Below, piece by piece: positions 9,029 to 17,140 of a DNA stretch of 64,000 nt; position 1 is the stretch's first letter; each line of letters begins with the position of its first letter. Source of the stretch: Variovorax sp. PAMC28562. GTDB taxonomy: Bacteria; Pseudomonadota; Gammaproteobacteria; Burkholderiales; Burkholderiaceae_C. The position numbers and the translations under genes were made by a program. The notes below the pieces were generated by a model. It was not told the origin of the DNA. It did no database searches and was given only the letters and a program-made list of their open reading frames with translations. Where the stretch lies: positions 4,547,501-4,611,500 of the forward strand of contig NZ_CP060296.1 in NCBI RefSeq assembly GCF_014303735.1. The letters are read 5' to 3'.

Positions 9029-9553
9029 ATGACCACCATTCGCCCCAGCCGTGAAGACGATCTGCACGCCATCACCGCGATCTACGCCCACCATGTGCTG
9101 CACGGCACAGGCACCTTCGAAACCAATCCACCCACGGCGGCAGACATGACCGCGCGCCGCGCCGATGTGCTGTCCAAAGATCTGCCCTATCTGGTGGCAG
9201 CAGGCGACAACGGCGAGGTGCTCGGTTTTGCGTACTGCAATTGGTTCAAGCCACGGCCGGCGTACCGATATTCGGCGGAGGATTCGATCTATCTCGCCGA
9301 GAGCGCCCGCGGCCAGGGACTCGGCACTCAGTTGCTGGCCGCGCTGATGCAGGCTGCCGAAGAGGTCGGCGTGCGCAAGCTCATCGCGGTCATCGGCGAT
9401 TCGGCCAACCTCGGCTCGGTCGGCGTCCATCGAGCGCAAGGCTTTTCACACGTCGGTGTGTTGAAGGATTGCGGCTGGAAGTTCGGTCAATGGCGAGACG
9501 TGGTGTTGATGGACAAAGTTTTAGGCCGGGGCAGCGACACCGCGCCGGAGTAA
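9029..9553 (+). CDS. GNAT family N-acetyltransferase (phosphinothricin acetyltransferase-like)
   Basis: This 174-residue acetyltransferase has the GNAT fold and looks closest to the Pat/Bar/YncA subgroup: an early IYAHHVLHGTGTFETNPP block, the FAYCNWFKPRPAYRYSAEDSIY core, the acetyl-CoA loop RGQGLGTQLL and the later SANLGSVGVHRAQGF motif. Family members acetylate amino acids or analogues such as methionine sulfoximine; the real substrate here cannot be told. It starts within the region divergent from rpsP and is followed nine nt later by a small membrane protein. Confidence 0.88.
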   Translation: MTTIRPSREDDLHAITAIYAHHVLHGTGTFETNPPTAADMTARRADVLSKDLPYLVAAGDNGEVLGFAYCNWFKPRPAYRYSAEDSIYLAESARGQGLGTQLLAALMQAAEEVGVRKLIAVIGDSANLGSVGVHRAQGFSHVGVLKDCGWKFGQWRDVVLMDKVLGRGSDTAPE

Positions 9554-9562
9554 AAAGGCGCG

Positions 9563-10009
9563 ATGAAAAACAAGACCCTGGCCGCGTGGCTTGCCTTTGT
9601 CGGCGGCCCGCTCGGCCTGCATCGCTTCTACCTGCGTGGCCTTGGCGACATGCTCGGCTGGCTTCTGCCCATTCCGACCGCGCTGGGCCTCTACGGCATA
9701 GAACGCGCGCGGCTCAACGGTCTGGATGACCAATGGAGCTGGCTGCTCATCCCATTGATCGGTTTCACCATCGCTGGGTGCGCGTTGACCGCGATCATCT
9801 ACGGCCTGATGACGCCTGAAAAATGGAACGGGCGCTTCAACGCCGGAGCGGCACCCGATGCACCTCCCGGGCAAACCGGATGGCTCACCATCGGCGCCAT
9901 CGTCGTGTCGTTGCTGATCGGCACGACGGTCCTCATGTCGAGCATTGCGTTCAGCTTTCAGCGCTACTTCGAATACCAGGTCGAAGAAGGCCGAAAGATG
10001 TCGCAGTAA
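9563..10009 (+). CDS. Small TM2-like membrane protein, function unknown
   Basis: The 148-residue product begins MKNKTLAAWLAFVGGPLGLHRFYLRG, which resembles the TM2-domain pattern (a hydrophobic helix, then G-x-H-R-F-Y). Three more hydrophobic segments lie near residues 30-45, 58-80 and 112-132. No enzymatic motif is visible. It sits 9 nt after the acetyltransferase gene, so the two are probably co-transcribed. No function is assigned. Confidence 0.75.
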   Translation: MKNKTLAAWLAFVGGPLGLHRFYLRGLGDMLGWLLPIPTALGLYGIERARLNGLDDQWSWLLIPLIGFTIAGCALTAIIYGLMTPEKWNGRFNAGAAPDAPPGQTGWLTIGAIVVSLLIGTTVLMSSIAFSFQRYFEYQVEEGRKMSQ

Positions 10010-10045
10010 CTTTTCGCCCGCTGCGCGCCAGCCCACGATCGGCTG

Positions 10046-11056
10046 CTAAAAAATCTGCAGGCTGATCCAGTAGGCGATCGCAGCGACGAAAGCCGATGCA
10101 GGAATGGTGAAGACCCACGCCCACACGATGTTGCCCGCCACGCCCCAGCGCACGGCACTGGCACGCTGAGTGGCGCCGACACCGACGATAGCGCCCGTGA
10201 TGGTGTGCGTCGTCGACACCGGAATACCCAGGGCGGTTGCAAGAAACAAGGTGAGCGCCCCACCCGTCTCCGCACAGAAGCCGCCGACCGGCTTGAGCTT
10301 GGTGATCCTCTGCCCCATGGTCTTCACGATGCGCCAGCCGCCGAACATCGTGCCGAGCGCGATCGCGGTGTAGCAGCACACGATGGTCCAGGTCGGCGGA
10401 CTGGCGTCGTTGGCATTGGCATAGCCGGTGGCAATCAGCAGCATCCAGATGATGCCGATGGTTTTTTGCGCATCATTGCCGCCGTGGCCCAGGCTGTAGG
10501 CGCCGGCCGAGACGAGCTGCAGCCGGCGGAACCACCGGTCGACCCGCGATGGCGTCGATCGGCGAAACACCCAGGCGACCAGGATCATCATGAAGGAGCC
10601 GAGCAAGAAACCGAGCAGCGGCGACACGAAGATGAAGGCCACGGTCTTCCAGATGCCCGAAGCCACCAGCGCACTCGAGCCGGCCTTAGCGATCACCGCG
10701 CCGACGATGCCGCCGATGAGCGCATGCGAAGAACTGCTCGGAATGCCGTAGTACCAGGTGGCAAGGTTCCAGCTGATGGCGCCGATCAGCGCACCGAACA
10801 CCACGTGCACGTCGATCACGCTCGGCTGCGCGATGCCTTTGCCGACCGTCGCCGCCACGCTCAGGTGAAAGACGAAGATCGCCACCAGATTGAAGAACGC
10901 CGCGAAGACCACCGCCTGACCCGGCTTCAACACACCGGTCGACACGACCGTCGCGATCGAATTCGCGGCGTCGTGAAACCCGTTCATGAAGTCGAACAGG
11001 ATCGCCAGCACGACGAGCAAAACCACGACCCACAGGCTGACCTGAACTGCTGCCAT
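10046..11056 (-). CDS. Inorganic phosphate transporter (PiT family)
   Basis: This is a low-affinity, ion-coupled phosphate permease of the inner membrane (336 aa, around ten helices). The duplicated PiT signature is visible: DFMNGFHDAANSIATVV near residue 23 and SLGHGGNDAQKTIGI in the second half, plus PVSTTHTITGAIVGVG. It follows the DUF47 gene by 14 nt; this DUF47-PiT pair is a common two-gene phosphate (or metal-phosphate) uptake unit. Confidence 0.93.
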   Translation of the reverse strand: MAAVQVSLWVVVLLVVLAILFDFMNGFHDAANSIATVVSTGVLKPGQAVVFAAFFNLVAIFVFHLSVAATVGKGIAQPSVIDVHVVFGALIGAISWNLATWYYGIPSSSSHALIGGIVGAVIAKAGSSALVASGIWKTVAFIFVSPLLGFLLGSFMMILVAWVFRRSTPSRVDRWFRRLQLVSAGAYSLGHGGNDAQKTIGIIWMLLIATGYANANDASPPTWTIVCCYTAIALGTMFGGWRIVKTMGQRITKLKPVGGFCAETGGALTLFLATALGIPVSTTHTITGAIVGVGATQRASAVRWGVAGNIVWAWVFTIPASAFVAAIAYWISLQIF

Positions 11057-11070
11057 GCGCGCTTACCGAA

Positions 11071-11715
11071 TCACGAGTTTTCGAGGACGATGCCCTCGAT
11101 CACGTTCGCCACGTCTTCGCATTTGTCGGTGATGGTTTCGAGAAGTTCGTAGATGGCCTTCAGCTTGATGACTTCGCGCACATCGGGCTCTTCGCGAAAG
11201 AGCTTGCTCATGGCGCTGCGCATCACGCGGTCGGCGTCGGATTCGAGCCGGTCGATTTCTTCGCACGTCTTCAAGACTGCCTCGGCCACGGCCGGGTCGG
11301 CGATCTTGCCGAGAAACTTGACTGCGTCTTTCAGGCGGTCGCAGCACTTCACGCTGAGCGCGGTGAGGCGCACGATCTCGTCGGTCATGTGACGCACGTC
11401 GTACAGCGCCATGGTTTCAGCAGAGTCCTGGATCAGATCGGCCACATCGTCCATCGTGTTGATGAGCTTGTGGATCTGCTCGCGATCGATCGGCGTGATG
11501 AAGGTCTTGTGAATCAACCGGTTGACGTCGTGCGTCACGCGATCGGCTGCACGCTCGGCATTATCGACATCGCGGTTGTACTGCTCACGCAGGTGGACAT
11601 CGTTGTAGTTGGCAACAAGATTCTCGAAAGCACGTGCGGCCTCAACGATCCGCTCGGCGTGCTGGTTGAACATCTCGAAAAAATTCCCCTCGCGGGGTAG
11701 CAGCTTGCCGAACAT
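11071..11715 (-). CDS. DUF47 family protein (PhoU-like PiT partner)
   Basis: This 214-residue, mostly helical protein starts MFGKLLPREGNFFEMFNQHA, characteristic of the DUF47/TIGR00153 group structurally related to PhoU. Conserved helices include FITPIDREQIHKLINTMDD. Such proteins are thought to regulate the adjacent PiT permease. A good ribosome site (AGGAGAG) precedes the ATG. The pit gene follows after 14 nt, supporting one operon. Confidence 0.9.
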   Translation of the reverse strand: MFGKLLPREGNFFEMFNQHAERIVEAARAFENLVANYNDVHLREQYNRDVDNAERAADRVTHDVNRLIHKTFITPIDREQIHKLINTMDDVADLIQDSAETMALYDVRHMTDEIVRLTALSVKCCDRLKDAVKFLGKIADPAVAEAVLKTCEEIDRLESDADRVMRSAMSKLFREEPDVREVIKLKAIYELLETITDKCEDVANVIEGIVLENS

Positions 11716-11809
11716 AGCGCTCTCCTGAATGCGCGGCTAACACACGTTCATGACGCCGCTGTGAAAAACCGCGCAAGTGTAATGGCCGGCCGCGAAGGCA
11801 GCCCCGCGC

Positions 11810-12412
11810 TCAGACGATGCGCTTGACCACCTGGCCCGAGACACGCGCCAGCGCGGCAGCAGGCACCTTGTCGGGCGCGATCTCGGCCAGCGGCTTGAGC
11901 ACGAAGGCGCGTTCGCGCATGCGCGGATGCGGCAGTGTCAGCGTGTCGCTGTTGCGCACTGTGTTGGCATACATCAACAGATCGAGATCGAGCGTGCGCG
12001 GCGCATTAGGAAAAGGCCGTTCGCGTCCGGCAGCTTCTTCGAGACGCTGCAACGCAGCGAGCAACTGCTCGGCATCGAGGCCGGTGCGCAAGGCCACCAC
12101 CGCATTCACGAAATCCGGCCCTTCTGCATTGACGGGCTCGCTCCGGTAGAGCGACGAGCGTGCGGTGACGACGGTTCGCTGCAATGCGCCGAGCGCAGTC
12201 ATCGCCTCTTGCACCGTGGCCGCTGCGTCGCCCAGGTTGGCGCCGAGCCCGACGTAGGCAGACACCGTTGGGTACTCGTCCCGGCCCCGCCGTACCGGCG
12301 CAGCCGAACGCTTCGACGGCGCGCCCTTGCCGCTGGCGGCACGCCGGGGCGGCGCGCCGCGTGGCGGTCCGCTGTTGGGCCGTCCGGCCGGACGCGCTGG
12401 AGATCGGCTCAT
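11810..12412 (-). CDS. folK: 2-amino-4-hydroxy-6-hydroxymethyldihydropteridine diphosphokinase
   Basis: FolK transfers pyrophosphate from ATP to the pterin precursor in folate synthesis. The kinase core begins at about residue 50 with SAYVGLGANLGD; the family signature appears as RTLDLDLLMY and later LPHPRMRERAFVL. The ATG overlaps the pcnB stop (ATGA). The first 45 or so residues are Pro/Arg/Ala-rich and not part of the enzyme fold; they may be a genuine disordered extension or the true start may lie further in. It forms an hda-pcnB-folK unit. Confidence 0.92.
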   Translation of the reverse strand: MSRSPARPAGRPNSGPPRGAPPRRAASGKGAPSKRSAAPVRRGRDEYPTVSAYVGLGANLGDAAATVQEAMTALGALQRTVVTARSSLYRSEPVNAEGPDFVNAVVALRTGLDAEQLLAALQRLEEAAGRERPFPNAPRTLDLDLLMYANTVRNSDTLTLPHPRMRERAFVLKPLAEIAPDKVPAAALARVSGQVVKRIV

Positions 12413-14070
12413 GCTGCTGCAGCGCCCCCATCGCCCTCTGCACCGCCGTCGCTGCCTTCGCCGCCACCGCCCGCGCGCGGCTTGCGCCGGCGACGTCGTT
12501 TGCGCGGTGCAGCCGTACCCTCGCCCTCCTGCGGGAACTCACCGCCCGGCGCATCGGCCTCATCGCGTTCACCGCGATCGTCCTGGTCACCGCCGATACC
12601 ACGAACATCCTGCGGCTCACGCGGCGCGTTCGGCGAAGCACTGTCTTTTGGCAGCGGATCGCGGACGCGCACCCGTTGTCTCGTTTTCTGTTCGTCGCGG
12701 ACCTGGTCCATCAGGTCTTGCCGGCGCAGATCGTCTGCCGTGCTGAATTCCTGCCACCACTCGCCGATGGCCTCGCTGATCTCACCGACATCGGCGCGCA
12801 ACCGCATGAAGTCGAACGCGGCGCGAAAGCGTGCCTGCTCGACCAGGCTGTAAGGCGTCGCGCCGCTGCGCTTGTCGAAACGCGGCTGCATCATCCAGAT
12901 CTCGCGCATGTCGGCGGCCAGCTTGCCGCGACCCGACACGTCGCCGATGCGCGAATTGAAGACGTCGTCGATCGCGTCTTGCAGTGCCGGATAGGCCGGC
13001 TGGCCGCGTTGTCCGTTGCGGCCTTCGAGTCGCGCTGCCCAGCCGTCGCGCACATCGGCCCACAGCACGCAGGCCAGCAGGAAGCTCGGCGCCACCGGCT
13101 TTCCTTCACCGACACGGCGGTCGGTGTCGATCAATGCGGCTTTGACGAAGGCCTGGTCGGCCCGCTCGACCACCACATCGAGCAGCGGATAGATGCCCTT
13201 GGCGAGCCCGAGCTTGCGCAGTTGTGCGACTGTTGCAATCGCGTGCCCGGTTTGCAGCAACTTCAGCATCTCATCGAACAAGCGGCTCTGCGGCACGTCG
13301 GCCAGCAGTTTGCTGGACTCGATCAATGGCGCGGCCGTTTTCGCTTCCATCTTGAAGCCGAGCGCAGCCAGCTTGGCCGAGAAACGGATTGCGCGAATGA
13401 TGCGCACCGGGTCTTCGCGGTAGCGCGTGGCCGGATCGCCGATCATCCGGAGCGTCAGCTTCTGCGCGTCCTTGATGCCGTTGTGATAGTCGACGACCAC
13501 CTGATTGGCGGGGTCGTAGTACATCGCGTTGACGGTGAAGTCGCGGCGCGCCGCGTCTTCTTCCTGCGGGCCCCAGACGTTGTCGCGCAACACGCGGCCG
13601 CTGGCGTCGACCGCATGCTTCATGCTGGCCAGTTCGCCCTTGCTGGTGCGCTCGTTACCGGCGACCTGCTCGGCGGCGGCGTTGTCCATGTAGGCGCGAA
13701 AGGTCGAAACTTCGATCACTTCATGTTCGCGGCCACGGCCGTACACCACGTGCACGATGCGAAAGCGCCGGCCGATGATGAAGGCGCGGCGAAAGAGCCC
13801 CTTGACTTGCTCCGGCGTTGCGTTGGTCGCCACGTCGAAGTCCTTGGGACGCAGGCCGAGCAGCAAGTCGCGCACCGCGCCGCCGACCACATACGCCTCG
13901 AAGCCGGCCTGTTGAAGCGTGGTGACCACGTTCTTCGCGCGCTCATCGACCAAAGCCGGGTCGATGCCGTGCACCGAGGCGGCGACCTCCTGGCGCTTGC
14001 CGAAGCGGCTTTTGCCGCGGGAGCCGTCGGCGGATTTGCCGAGCAGTTTGTCGATGAATGTCTTGATCAT
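12409..14070 (-). CDS. pcnB: Poly(A) polymerase I
   Basis: PcnB adds 3' poly(A) tails that mark RNA for decay and controls plasmid copy number through antisense RNA turnover. The nucleotidyltransferase head is clear: AYVVGGAVRDLLLGLRPKDFDVATNATPEQ near residue 60 (catalytic Asp pair in DFD), followed by RRDFTVNAMYYDP and the RNA-binding helices. A class I PcnB basic tail ends the protein (RKRRRRRKPRAGGGG, then Gly/Ala-rich). At 553 residues it is long mainly because of that low-complexity tail. The start is 15 nt after the hda stop. Confidence 0.94.
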   Translation of the reverse strand: MIKTFIDKLLGKSADGSRGKSRFGKRQEVAASVHGIDPALVDERAKNVVTTLQQAGFEAYVVGGAVRDLLLGLRPKDFDVATNATPEQVKGLFRRAFIIGRRFRIVHVVYGRGREHEVIEVSTFRAYMDNAAAEQVAGNERTSKGELASMKHAVDASGRVLRDNVWGPQEEDAARRDFTVNAMYYDPANQVVVDYHNGIKDAQKLTLRMIGDPATRYREDPVRIIRAIRFSAKLAALGFKMEAKTAAPLIESSKLLADVPQSRLFDEMLKLLQTGHAIATVAQLRKLGLAKGIYPLLDVVVERADQAFVKAALIDTDRRVGEGKPVAPSFLLACVLWADVRDGWAARLEGRNGQRGQPAYPALQDAIDDVFNSRIGDVSGRGKLAADMREIWMMQPRFDKRSGATPYSLVEQARFRAAFDFMRLRADVGEISEAIGEWWQEFSTADDLRRQDLMDQVRDEQKTRQRVRVRDPLPKDSASPNAPREPQDVRGIGGDQDDRGERDEADAPGGEFPQEGEGTAAPRKRRRRRKPRAGGGGEGSDGGAEGDGGAAAA

Positions 14071-14085
14071 TGTGTTTGGTAGCTC

Positions 14086-14772
14086 TTACTCATTTTCAAG
14101 CATCGCGCGAATCAACGGGATCGTGATCGCGCGCTGCGTTTGCAGTGCATAGCCGTCGAGCTGATCCAACAGCTCCATCAGGCTTCCCAGGTCGCGGCTG
14201 AATCGATGCAGCACGTAGTCGAGCACATCGTCCGACAACAGGACGCCGCGGGCATCGGCCGCCTGGCGCAACACCGCGCGGCGCTCGGGTTCGCTCAGCA
14301 CCTGCAAGTGAAACACGTGCCCCCAGCCAAGCCGTGTGCGCAAGTCTTCACGCAACGGCAAGTCGGCCGGCGGCAGCGCGCCCGCTGCCACCACGCCACG
14401 CTGAAGCGTCTGCGCATTGACGAACCAGTTGAAGGCCGCGTGCTGCTGCACCGCCGTGTAGAGATGGACGTCGTCCATCAGCACGGCGCTCCATCGCTCA
14501 TCGAACTCGAGCGGCTCGATCACACCTGCATGCAGCCAGCCGACGGTTGCGCCTTGCTCCCGCAACGCGACCCGAACCGATTCGAGCAAATGCGTCTTGC
14601 CGCTGCCGCCTTCGCCCCACAGGTACGTCGGCACCGGGGAATGCAATGCGGGGCCTGCACCGGCACCGACCCACAACTGCAGATGCCGCAGCGTCGCTTC
14701 GTTCGGGCCCGCAAAGAAGCCCGCGAAGGTCGGACCTGTGGCAATGCCGATGTCGAGCGCCAGCTGTTTCAT
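14086..14772 (-). CDS. hda: DnaA regulatory inactivator Hda
   Basis: Hda is a DnaA-like AAA+ protein that, with the DNA clamp, promotes hydrolysis of DnaA-ATP to prevent over-initiation. The N-terminus MKQLALDIG holds the clamp-binding motif (QLALDI). The P-loop is [11 protein letters not shown], Walker B-like [10 protein letters not shown] follows, and [11 protein letters not shown] is the sensor/arginine finger region. The start was set at ATG 14772; residues upstream are not family-like. It leads the hda-pcnB-folK unit and diverges from purM. Confidence 0.92.
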   Translation of the reverse strand: MKQLALDIGIATGPTFAGFFAGPNEATLRHLQLWVGAGAGPALHSPVPTYLWGEGGSGKTHLLESVRVALREQGATVGWLHAGVIEPLEFDERWSAVLMDDVHLYTAVQQHAAFNWFVNAQTLQRGVVAAGALPPADLPLREDLRTRLGWGHVFHLQVLSEPERRAVLRQAADARGVLLSDDVLDYVLHRFSRDLGSLMELLDQLDGYALQTQRAITIPLIRAMLENE

Positions 14773-14905
14773 CCCGGAAGGTTCATGGAGGAGGCCAATG
14801 GAGCGAGTTGTCGCGGCCCTTAAAATCGTGAGGAATTCTATCGGCCCGGCCACCATGGTCGCTGGCGCCTGTCTCTGTTCAGCCCTCTTCTTCTATCGAC
14901 CGCCC

Positions 14906-15958
14906 ATGACTTCTTCTTCGTCCACCCCGCTCAGCTACAAGGATGCCGGCGTCGATATCGATGCCGGCGACGCGCTGATCGAGCGCATCAAACCGCTCGC
15001 GAAGAAGACGATGCGCGAAGGCGTTCTGGCTGGCATCGGCGGCTTCGGCGCGCTCTTCGAAGTGCCCAAGCGCTACAAGGAGCCGGTGCTGGTGAGCGGC
15101 ACCGATGGCGTCGGCACCAAGCTCAAACTGGCTTTCGAATGGCAGATGCACGACACGGTCGGCATCGACCTCGTCGCCATGAGCGTCAACGACGTGCTGG
15201 TGCAAGGCGCCGAGCCGCTCTTCTTTCTCGACTATTTCGCCTGCGGCAAGCTCGACGTCGACACCGCGGCGGCCGTGGTCGGCGGCATCGCACTGGGTTG
15301 CGAACTCAGCGGCTGCGCGCTGATTGGGGGCGAGACGGCCGAGATGCCGGGCATGTACCCGAACGGCGAATACGACCTCGCGGGCTTTGCCGTCGGCGTT
15401 GTCGAAAAATCGAAGATCCTGACCGGTCAGAGCGTCCAACCCGGCGACGTGGTGCTCGGCCTCGCCTCGAGCGGCGTGCATTCCAACGGATTCAGCTTGG
15501 TGCGCAAGGTGATCGAGCGGGCGCAGCAAACCGACGGCGGCGGCTTGCCGGCGACGCTCGATGGTCAGCCCTTCCGCCAAGCGGTGATGCAGCCGACGCG
15601 GCTGTATGTGAAGCCGGTGCTCGCAGCGCTCGCTGCCCATCCGATCAAGGCGCTGGCACACATCACCGGCGGTGGTTTGCTCGAGAACATTCCGCGCGTG
15701 CTGCCGGAAGGCACCGCCGCGCACCTGAAGAAGGGCAGCTGGCCCAAGACCGAGCTCTTTGCGTGGCTGCAAAAGATCGCCGGCATCGACGATATCGAAA
15801 TGAACCGGACCTTCAACAACGGCATCGGCATGGTGGTCGTGCTCGACGCAGCCGAAGCCGCCGCCTGCGCCGAAACGCTGCGAACCGCCGGTGAAGCGGT
15901 GTACGAGATCGGCACGATCGCGGCGCGCGGCGATGGCGCTGCTGTCGTCGTGGCCTGA
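14906..15958 (+). CDS. purM: Phosphoribosylformylglycinamidine cyclo-ligase (AIR synthetase)
   Basis: PurM closes the imidazole ring of AIR in de novo purine synthesis using ATP. Hallmarks are [18 protein letters not shown] at the start, the [13 protein letters not shown] block, [11 protein letters not shown] and the [15 protein letters not shown] region. The start is the ATG at 14906 (350 aa, normal length); the open frame continues upstream but those codons lie in the intergenic space shared with hda and are not conserved in type. Confidence 0.95.
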   Translation: MTSSSSTPLSYKDAGVDIDAGDALIERIKPLAKKTMREGVLAGIGGFGALFEVPKRYKEPVLVSGTDGVGTKLKLAFEWQMHDTVGIDLVAMSVNDVLVQGAEPLFFLDYFACGKLDVDTAAAVVGGIALGCELSGCALIGGETAEMPGMYPNGEYDLAGFAVGVVEKSKILTGQSVQPGDVVLGLASSGVHSNGFSLVRKVIERAQQTDGGGLPATLDGQPFRQAVMQPTRLYVKPVLAALAAHPIKALAHITGGGLLENIPRVLPEGTAAHLKKGSWPKTELFAWLQKIAGIDDIEMNRTFNNGIGMVVVLDAAEAAACAETLRTAGEAVYEIGTIAARGDGAAVVVA

Positions 15959-16009
15959 GCAGGCGTCAGTCCGTCCGTCTCTGTCCGCCCGTTTGCATCA
16001 CACCGGCAC

Positions 16010-17125
16010 ATGGCCCGTTCGAACAAGTCTCCCGAATCCGCAGTTCCCGCTCGCAGCAGTGCGCAGCCGCCGCGCGTGACAGCGGCCGAGCGACCGGCGT
16101 CTCGCACCGTCGTGATCGCAAGTTACCTGCTCATCACCGGCGGACTGCTGCTGGTGATGTGGAAAGACCTGCTTCCCGGCCTGCTCTTCGTCTGCATCGG
16201 ATTTCTTGCGACCCGCGCGTTTGCGCGCGGCATCGAAAGCCTGGTGCGCCGCGCTCTGCCTGCCCGCATGGGTCATCCGATCACATCGACTTTGCCCGGC
16301 GTGCTCGCGGCTGCTTTCGTGGTGCTCGCCCCCATCGGGCTGGTCGCGCTCGCCTTCGCCGAGGCGCGCGAGTTCGTTCTCACTGCGCCGGAGCAATACA
16401 AGGAATTGCTGGATTACATCGCGCGCACCGTGCTCGAACTGAAGCTCAAGCTGCCTGAGACAGTGAGCGTGTATCTGCCCGACGGCGCTGCGGAAGTTCA
16501 GCGCATGGTTGCCAGCTATTTGCGTACGCAAGCTGGCGCGCTGGCGCTCACGGGCCGGGCCTGGCTGGGCGGATTGCTGTTCGCTTACGTCGGGTTGATC
16601 GTCGGTGCGCTGGCTGGCGTCTCGCGCGGGCATCTGGTGCAAGGTCCGCTGGCGACGCAATTGGAGCAGCGCATACGGTTGTTCGGCGAAGCCTTTCGGC
16701 AAATCGTCGCAGCCCAGTTCTGGATTGCAGCGTTCAACACGCTGCTTACCGCAGGCTTTCTCTTGCTGCTGCTGCCGTTGTGGGGCATGCGTCTGCCATA
16801 CGAGCCGGCGCTGATCACCTTGACATTCGTGGCGGGGTTGGTGCCGATCGTAGGCAATCTCTTGTGCAACACGGTGCTGACGCTGGTCGGCCTGTCGGTG
16901 TCGCCTGCGGCTGCCGCTGCATGCCTCGTATTTCTCATCGTGATCCACAAGGGCGAGTACGTCATCAACGCCAAAGTGGTCGGCACCAAGACACACATGG
17001 CGGTGTGGGAGTTGCTGGCCGTGATGTTCGTGGCCGAGGCGGTTTTCGGGCCTGCCGGGCTGGTGGCGGCACCGCTGTTCTATGCGTACCTGAAGAAAGA
17101 GCTGGAAGCGAATCGGCTGGTGTGA
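16010..17125 (+). CDS. AI-2E family transporter (PerM/YdgG-type permease)
   Basis: This 371-residue inner-membrane protein has the AI-2E/PerM layout: two N-terminal helices (about 32-70), a third helix pair, a soluble segment (about 120-180) and four C-terminal helices including FWIAAFNTLLTAGFLLLLLPLWGM (first part) and GLVPIVGNLLCNTVLTLVGL. Family members export signals or ions; the substrate cannot be inferred. It follows purM by 51 nt, a neighbour pair seen in many betaproteobacteria. Confidence 0.85.
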   Translation: MARSNKSPESAVPARSSAQPPRVTAAERPASRTVVIASYLLITGGLLLVMWKDLLPGLLFVCIGFLATRAFARGIESLVRRALPARMGHPITSTLPGVLAAAFVVLAPIGLVALAFAEAREFVLTAPEQYKELLDYIARTVLELKLKLPETVSVYLPDGAAEVQRMVASYLRTQAGALALTGRAWLGGLLFAYVGLIVGALAGVSRGHLVQGPLATQLEQRIRLFGEAFRQIVAAQFWIAAFNTLLTAGFLLLLLPLWGMRLPYEPALITLTFVAGLVPIVGNLLCNTVLTLVGLSVSPAAAAACLVFLIVIHKGEYVINAKVVGTKTHMAVWELLAVMFVAEAVFGPAGLVAAPLFYAYLKKELEANRLV

Positions 17126-17140
17126 AGTGGCGATGTCAGG

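Noticed and set aside
14597..14905. Upstream extension of purM
   Set aside because: It overlaps hda on the other strand and lacks conserved residues; the ATG at 14906 fits PurM.
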